From Cryobacterium sp. M96 (lineage in GTDB: Bacteria > Actinomycetota > Actinomycetes > Actinomycetales > Microbacteriaceae), in NCBI RefSeq assembly GCF_002929845.1, contig NZ_PJJS01000034.1, positions 1-57,328 of the forward strand: a stretch of 57,328 bases of DNA, written 5' to 3'. Every line of letters begins with the position of its first letter. The stretch's first letter is position 1. Positions 52,463 to 57,328 of the stretch are shown here, piece by piece. Made by a program: the position numbers and the translations under genes. The notes under the pieces were generated by a model. The model made no database searches. It was not told the origin of the DNA and saw only the letters and a list, made by a program, of their open reading frames with translations.

Positions 52463-54046
52463 ATGCTCTGGAAACTGCTCCTGAAATACCTGCGGCCGTA
52501 CCGGCGGCTGCTGGCAGCCGTCGTCGTGTTCCAGCTGGCCCAGTCGATCGCCTCGCTCTATCTGCCCACCCTCAACGCCGACATCATCGATGAGGGCATC
52601 GCCACGGGAGACACCGTGTACATCCTGCGCATCGGTGGTCTGATGCTGCTGATCACCCTGTTCCAGATCGTGTGCGCGATCGTCGCCGTCTTTTTCGGCG
52701 CGAAGGCCGCCATGGGGCTCGGACGCGACCTGCGCGGCGCTGTCTTCACCCGGGTCGGCGAGTTCTCCGAGCAGGAGGTCACCCGGTTCGGCGCCCCGTT
52801 GCTGATCACCCGGTCGACCAACGACGTGCAGCAGGTGCAGATGCGCGTGCTGATGACCGCCACCATGATGGTCACCGCACCGATCCTGTCCATCGGCGGC
52901 GTGATCATGGCCGTCCGGCAGGACGTGCAGCTATCCTGATTGATCGCCGTGAGCGTGCCCGTGCTGTTGATCGCGGTCGGGCTGATCATCGCGCGGATGG
53001 TGCCGCTGTTCCTCCTGATGCAGACCCGCATCGACACGGTGAACCGGGTGCTGCGGGAACAGCTCACGGGCATCCGCGTCATCCGGGCGTTCGTGCGCGA
53101 AGACGTCGAGTCCGTGCGGTTCGGCAAGGCGAACGTGGATGTCACCGACACCGCCCTTCAGGCCGGCCGCCTGATGGCCCTGATGTTCCCGGTCGTCATG
53201 CTCGTCCTGAACGTCTCCAGCGTGGCCGTGATCTGGTTCGGGGCGTTCCGGATCGAGGACGGGTCCATGCAGGTCGGCACCCTGGTTGCCTTCCTTAGCT
53301 ACCTGATGCAGATCCTGATGGCCGTGATGATGGCCACGTTCATGGCCGTGATGATCCCGCGGGCGACCGTGTCGGCCGACCGGATCGGCGAAGTGCTCGA
53401 GACCGATTCCAGCGTGCGCCCGCCGCTCCACCCCGTCGTCGACAGTATCGGCCGCGGAGAGGTGGAACTCGTGGACGTGGGCTTCGCCTACCCCGGCGCC
53501 GAGCAGCCGGTGCTCTCCGACGTGAGCTTTACCGTGCATCAGGGGCAGACCACCGCGATCATCGGCAGCACCGGATCGGGCAAGACCACCCTGGTCAACC
53601 TGCTGCCTCGCCTCTTCGACGCCACCAACGGCAGCGTGCGGGTCGACGGGGTGGACGTGCGCGAGCTCCACCCTGACCTGCTCTGGGGCAGCATCGGGCT
53701 GGTGCCGCAGAAGCCGCATCTGTTCTCCGGCACCGTGCGCAGCAACCTGCTCTACGGCAAGCCCGACGCCACTGAGGCGGAACTCTGGGAGGCACTGACC
53801 ATCGCGCAGGCCCGCGACTTCGTGGCGGAGATGCCGGACGGCCTCGATGCCCCGATCGCGCAGGGCGGCATGAATGTGTCCGGCGGGCAGCGGCAGCGCC
53901 TGGCCATTGCCCGGGCCCTGGTCAAACGGCCCGAACTCTATATCTTCGACGACTCGTTCTCCTCGCTCGACTTGGCGACGGATGCTCGGCTGCGCGAGGC
54001 ACTGGCCGTCGGCACGGGTGGCGCCACCATGGTGATCGTCGCCCAA
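52463..54046 (+). pseudogene. ABC exporter subunit 1, inactivated by nonsense codon and fusion
   Basis: The frame begins MLWKLLLKYLRPYRRLLAAV, an ABC transmembrane domain start, and reaches a TGA at 52937-52939 where homologues have Trp (QLS-stop-LIAVSVPVLL). The same frame then continues intact through the rest of the membrane domain, Walker A (GSTGSGKTTLVN), signature (MNVSGGQRQRLAIA), Walker B (LYIFDDSFSSLD) and the strand MVIVAQ. There it stops abruptly where the H-loop region (QRxSTI) and C-terminus should follow. The sequence jumps to the middle of the partner gene. It is half of a heterodimeric multidrug-type exporter and cannot make the full protein. Confidence 0.85.
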
Positions 54047-54047
54047 C

Positions 54048-55150
54048 CGCCTCCCGCTGCGCTACTTCGACACGGTGCAGCGAGGCGAGGTGCTCAGCCG
54101 GGTCACCAACGACGTGGACAACGTCTCACAGAGCCTGCAGCAGTCGCTGAGCCAGGCCGTCACCTCTCTGCTCACCGTGGTGGGCGTCATCGTGATGATG
54201 TTCCTGCTCTCGCCTCTCCTGGCCCTGATCGCCCTGGTCACAGTGCCGCTGACCCTGGTCACGACCGTCCTGATCGCCCAGCGCTCGCAGAAGTTGTTCG
54301 TCGCCCAGTGGACCCACACCGGCGAGCTGAACGGCCAGATTGAGGAGACCTTCACCGGCCACGCCCTGGTCAAGGTGTTCGGCCGCCAGAAGGAGGTCGA
54401 GCAACGCTTCCGGGCCAAGAACGACGAGCTCTACGAGGCCAGCTTCGGCGCCCAGTTCGTCAGCGGCCTGATCATGCCGGCGATGACATTCATCGGCAAC
54501 CTCGTCTACGTCGGGATCGCCGTCGTCGGCGGCCTCCAGGTGGCATCCGGGGCCATGCAGCTCGGCGATGTGCAGGCGTTCATCCAGTATTCCCGCCAAT
54601 TCACCCACCCGCTGGCCCAACTCGGGTCGATGGCGAACCTGTTGCAGTCCGGCGTCGCCTCCGCCGAGCGGGTCTTCACCCTGCTCGACGCCGATGAGCA
54701 GAGCCCCGACCCGGAGCGTGCCGAGGCACCCACGACCGCCCACGGCCGGCTGGTCTTCGAGAACGCCTCGTTCCGCTACACGGCGGACAAGCCGCTGATC
54801 GACAACCTGAGCCTGGTGGCCGAGCCCGGCCAGACCGTGGCCATCGTGGGCCCCACCGGGGCAGGCAAGACCACCCTGGTGAACCTGATGATGCGCGTCT
54901 ACGAGCTCGACGCCGGCCGGATCACGCTCGATGGGGTGGACGTGCGCCGAATGGCCCGCGACGACCTGCGTGGACGTATGGGCATGGTGCTGCAGGACAC
55001 CTGGCTGTTTGGCGGCACGATCCGCGACAACATCGCCTACGTGCGTCCAGATGCCACGGAGAAGGAGATCCTGGACGAGGCGACCAGCTCCGTCGACACG
55101 CGCACCGAGGTGCTCGTGCAGAAAGCGATGCGCGCCCTCCGCGCCGTCCG
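54048..55150 (+). pseudogene. ABC exporter subunit 2, truncated at both ends with internal deletion
   Basis: The frame begins [20 protein letters not shown], about residue 140-150 of a heterodimeric exporter partner; the start and first transmembrane helices are lost in the deletion joining it to subunit 1. The P-loop ([13 protein letters not shown]) and Q-loop ([15 protein letters not shown]) are present. Then [18 protein letters not shown] shows an internal deletion (about 50 residues) removing the ABC signature and part of Walker B. After the [10 protein letters not shown] region, the 87-nt palindromic element replaces the H-loop and end. No function as a transporter remains. Confidence 0.85.
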
Positions 55151-55237
55151 GAACGAATTCGACGGAGATTTTGCCCAAAGCGGCCCTAGAATGACCAAAA
55201 ACCGCTCTGGAGACCAGAATCTCCGTCGAATTGGTTC
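55151..55237. repeat. 87-nt palindromic element, copy 4, at a gene breakpoint
   Basis: Left arm GAACGAATTCGACGGAGATT begins at 55151 and the right arm ends in CGTCGAATTGGTTC at 55237. The length equals copies 2 and 3. Its left end is the exact truncation point of ABC exporter subunit 2 and its right end is 2 bp from the stop codon of the DksA-like gene. Confidence 0.9.
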
Positions 55238-55239
55238 AG

Positions 55240-55632
55240 TCAGGCCCGGCGGTGCGCCTCCAACTCGCGCGCGCAGTCGATGCACAGCTCCGCGGACGGC
55301 CGGGCCCCGAGTCGTTCCCGGCCGATCGGTTCGCCCCGGCGGGTGCAGAACCCGTAGCTGCCGTCCACGATGCGCGCCAAGGCCTGGTCGATCGCCGCAG
55401 ACTGCGCCGCCAGGTCGCTGTGCACACCCGAGATGCGCGACCACTCCATGGTCAGGGTGGGTCCTTCGGGGTCGTGCTCGTCGTCGGCGGTGCCGGTGTT
55501 TCTGGCCTTGATCACACCGTCGAGGGTGGTGCCGATCCGGCCGAGCGTGATGTCGAGGTCGCGGCGCTGATGGCGGAGCAGCTTCTCGAAGTGCCGCAGG
55601 TCGGCGGGGGTCAGTTTCGTCCGGGTGGGCAT
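55240..55632 (-). CDS. DksA/TraR-like zinc-finger protein (degenerate finger)
   Basis: The 130-residue protein has the DksA/TraR coiled coil (about 8-85) with [14 protein letters not shown] and the loop before the finger, [21 protein letters not shown], then [12 protein letters not shown]. The canonical C4 finger (CxxC-x17-CxxC) has lost its second cysteine (CTRR instead of CTRC), leaving three. Such cysteine-poor variants can still fold, as in some DksA2 proteins. It may bind RNA polymerase's secondary channel, as family members do. Its stop abuts the palindromic element. Confidence 0.88.
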   Translation of the reverse strand: MPTRTKLTPADLRHFEKLLRHQRRDLDITLGRIGTTLDGVIKARNTGTADDEHDPEGPTLTMEWSRISGVHSDLAAQSAAIDQALARIVDGSYGFCTRRGEPIGRERLGARPSAELCIDCARELEAHRRA

Positions 55633-55815
55633 GGGCGTCTACTCCGCCGCCGGGGGGCGACGTGAGCCGCCGGCGCGCACTGTCGATCCGTCATTCCGGT
55701 GCATGATTCCCGTCCTCTCAAGCCGGGCACGGTAATGCGCCGGCACGCTGCGTGGTTCTCGCTGTTGAAGATACGCCCGCGCCGGCCGGCTGCCGCGGGA
55801 CTGCGAGGGGTCGCT

Positions 55816-57328
55816 TCAGGCGACCGTGACCGGGATATCGTGCAGGCCGGTGGCCCCATCGGGGATCACGTCCCGGCGCACGGAAGTCTGCACCAGGCCC
55901 GCGGCATCCGTCGCCCGCACCCGCAGGGTGTGCCGCCCGGCCGATGCCGGCCAGACCCAGCTCCACTGGCGCCAAGTGTCGGCCGAGATCGCGTCGGCCA
56001 GGGTCGCGTCGTTCCAGGCTCCGTCGTCAACTTGCACCTGCACGCCGCGGATGCCCACGTACTGCGACCAGGCCACACCCGCCACGATCACCGGTCCGGC
56101 CGCGACGTCGGTGTTCCGGCTCGGCACATCGATCCGGGAGGAGAGCTTGACCGGTCCTCGGGCGGTCCAGCCGCGCGTCGTCCAGTAGGCGGTCTCCCGG
56201 TCGAAGCGGGTCACGTTCAACTCGACCACCCATTTCGTGGCCGACACGTAACCGTAGAGCCCGGGCACGACCATACGCACCGGGTAGCCGTGCTCGAGGG
56301 GGAGCGGCTCCCCATTCATCCCCACCGCGAGGATCGCATTGCGGTCGTCGGTGAGAACCTCCAGCGGGGTGCCCGCGGTCCAGCCGTCCTCGCTGCGGGA
56401 GAGCACCATGTCGGCCCCGGCGAGAGGCCGGGCCCGCGCCAGCAACAGGCGGATCGGGTAGCCCAGCCAGGTCGCGTTGCCGATCAGGTCGCCGCCGACG
56501 GCGTTAGAGACGCAGGCGAGAGTGGTCGTGCTCTCCTCGAGGGGCAGGGCGAGGAGCTCGGCGAAGTCGATCTCGATCTCCCTCTCGACCATCCCGGTGA
56601 CCGTCAGCGTCCAGGTTCCCGGGTCGATCCGGGGCACCTGCAGGGCGGTGTCGATGCGGTAGAAGTCGGCGTTCGGGGTGATCAGCGGAGTGAGGCCGGG
56701 GAGGTCCAGAGCGGCACCGTCTGGGATCGGGGCACCGGGAACGGCCGCGGCCGGCAGTGTGAAGCGCGCGCGCGCCGCATCCGTCGCCCGGATACCGGCC
56801 GAGATCAGCTGCCCGCCGGCCGCGGCGAGCACGCCCAGGCCGGCGCTGGCCCCGGCCCAAGCCAGGAACCGACGGCGGTCCGGAGCGGATGCCTCGGCGC
56901 CTCCGGGCGTGCGGCGCAGCTGGGCGACCATCACCGTGAGGAGCACGGCCGAAACGACCATCGCCAGCACTGCGGGCATCGCGTCGAGGGCGGCGGTGTT
57001 CTCCCGGGACAGCACCGCGAAGACGGCCAGCGCGCCGGCCAGGGCCACGAGGACCCGGCCGATCGGCGCCCGCCGGAACTCCAGCACCCCGGCGGCGGCG
57101 GCCAGCACCACGGCACCGAGCGCGACGCAGAACACCAGTACGACCTTGTCGGCCGTGCCGAACAGGGCGATGACGAGTTCCTTCAACCAGGCCGGGGCAC
57201 GGTCGATGACCAGCGCGCCGACGGCGAAGATCGGGCTGCCCACCGGGGCGAGCAGGGCGGCCGTCAGCTCGGCCGCGCCGAGGCCGGCCAGGGCGGCGGC
57301 CACGCCGGCCGTCGCGGGCCGCCCGAGC
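55816..57328 (-). CDS. Membrane-anchored molybdopterin-dependent oxidoreductase (sulfite-oxidase/YedY-like), partial at window edge
   Basis: The gene has no stop codon before the window edge and probably begins beyond it; the GTG at 57303 is only a possible start. Within the window about four transmembrane helices (ELTAALLAPVGSPIFAVGAL and others) are followed by an Arg-Arg-containing RRRFLAWAG twin-arginine-like segment. The oxidoreductase molybdopterin domain follows. The cofactor cysteine is in TTLACVSNAVGGDLIGNA, and a C-terminal Ig-like dimerisation domain begins SSRIDVPSRNT. It probably acts outside the membrane on an oxidised or reduced sulfur or nitrogen substrate, with a haem or quinone partner not seen here. 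Confidence 0.9.
   Translation of the reverse strand, partial: LGRPATAGVAAALAGLGAAELTAALLAPVGSPIFAVGALVIDRAPAWLKELVIALFGTADKVVLVFCVALGAVVLAAAAGVLEFRRAPIGRVLVALAGALAVFAVLSRENTAALDAMPAVLAMVVSAVLLTVMVAQLRRTPGGAEASAPDRRRFLAWAGASAGLGVLAAAGGQLISAGIRATDAARARFTLPAAAVPGAPIPDGAALDLPGLTPLITPNADFYRIDTALQVPRIDPGTWTLTVTGMVEREIEIDFAELLALPLEESTTTLACVSNAVGGDLIGNATWLGYPIRLLLARARPLAGADMVLSRSEDGWTAGTPLEVLTDDRNAILAVGMNGEPLPLEHGYPVRMVVPGLYGYVSATKWVVELNVTRFDRETAYWTTRGWTARGPVKLSSRIDVPSRNTDVAAGPVIVAGVAWSQYVGIRGVQVQVDDGAWNDATLADAISADTWRQWSWVWPASAGRHTLRVRATDAAGLVQTSVRRDVIPDGATGLHDIPVTVA

Noticed and set aside
52937..52939. TGA in the ABC exporter read as selenocysteine or programmed readthrough
   Set aside because: The position is Trp in homologous membrane domains, no stem-loop of SECIS type is evident, and the gene has further lesions.
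57301..57303. GTG taken as the firm start of the molybdopterin oxidoreductase
   Set aside because: The frame stays open to the window edge, so the true start may lie outside.

Overview
The window is a GC-rich chromosomal segment with almost exclusively high-GC3 codons. It has frequent GTG starts, possibly leaderless transcripts, and an atp operon placed behind prmC, tsaC and a WecA-like gene. Together with proteins such as the DUF222/HNH protein, LmeA-like DUF2993 and a long disordered Rho, this points to an actinobacterium, most likely of the Microbacteriaceae (Cryobacterium-like). That placement is inferred from gene order and codon style; no marker comparison was possible.

Layout. (1) 0.2-8.6 kb, minus strand: an SDR oxidoreductase, a small HExxH-like protein, a flavin disulfide reductase, an enoyl-CoA hydratase homologue, an arginase-fold protein with one altered metal position, an F420-type NADP oxidoreductase, and a TPM-domain/PspA pair. 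(2) 8.9-13.9 kb, plus strand: an aldo/keto reductase, a GNAT enzyme, an M20 peptidase with a coupled leader peptide, a DUF1294 protein, an arylsulfatase-like remnant, and a membrane protein overlapping a YtrA-type GntR regulator. (3) 13.9-19.2 kb: a degraded accessory stretch with truncated ATPase and hydrolase genes around an inverted repeat, a broken GYD gene, a DUF222/HNH protein, repeats and a tRNA-Arg(CCG). (4) 19.4-32.9 kb, mostly plus strand (the first gene, a lipoprotein, is on minus): lipoprotein, argS, an LmeA-like protein, the overlapping lysA-hom-thrC-thrB operon, rho-prfA, pdxH. (5) 33-35.6 kb, minus strand: a 2-oxoglutarate/Fe(II)-type oxygenase and cysK-cysE. (6) 35.7-48 kb, plus strand: prmC, tsaC, a WecA-like transferase, an AtpI-like protein, atpBEFHAGDC, yaaA, mdh. 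(7) 48.4-57.3 kb: a tag-ogt alkylation-repair pair, an N5-(carboxyethyl)ornithine synthase-like enzyme, a second aldo/keto reductase, a TetR regulator with a perfect 18-bp palindromic operator, a heterodimeric ABC exporter in advanced decay, a DksA/TraR-like protein, and a membrane molybdopterin oxidoreductase running off the window end.

The most unusual structure is an interspersed palindromic element. Four copies occupy 87 nt with GAACSAATTCGACGGAGATTYTG-type ends (63-149, 18484-18570, 28116-28202, 55151-55237), and there is a half copy at 48185-48209. All lie at gene 3' sides or in degraded sequence. One copy forms the breakpoint of the truncated ABC exporter. A differently built inverted repeat (14324-14383) sits between the two truncated genes at 14 kb. 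This suggests a small, non-coding mobile or REP-like family associated with gene loss. No large novel defence or biosynthetic system is evident.
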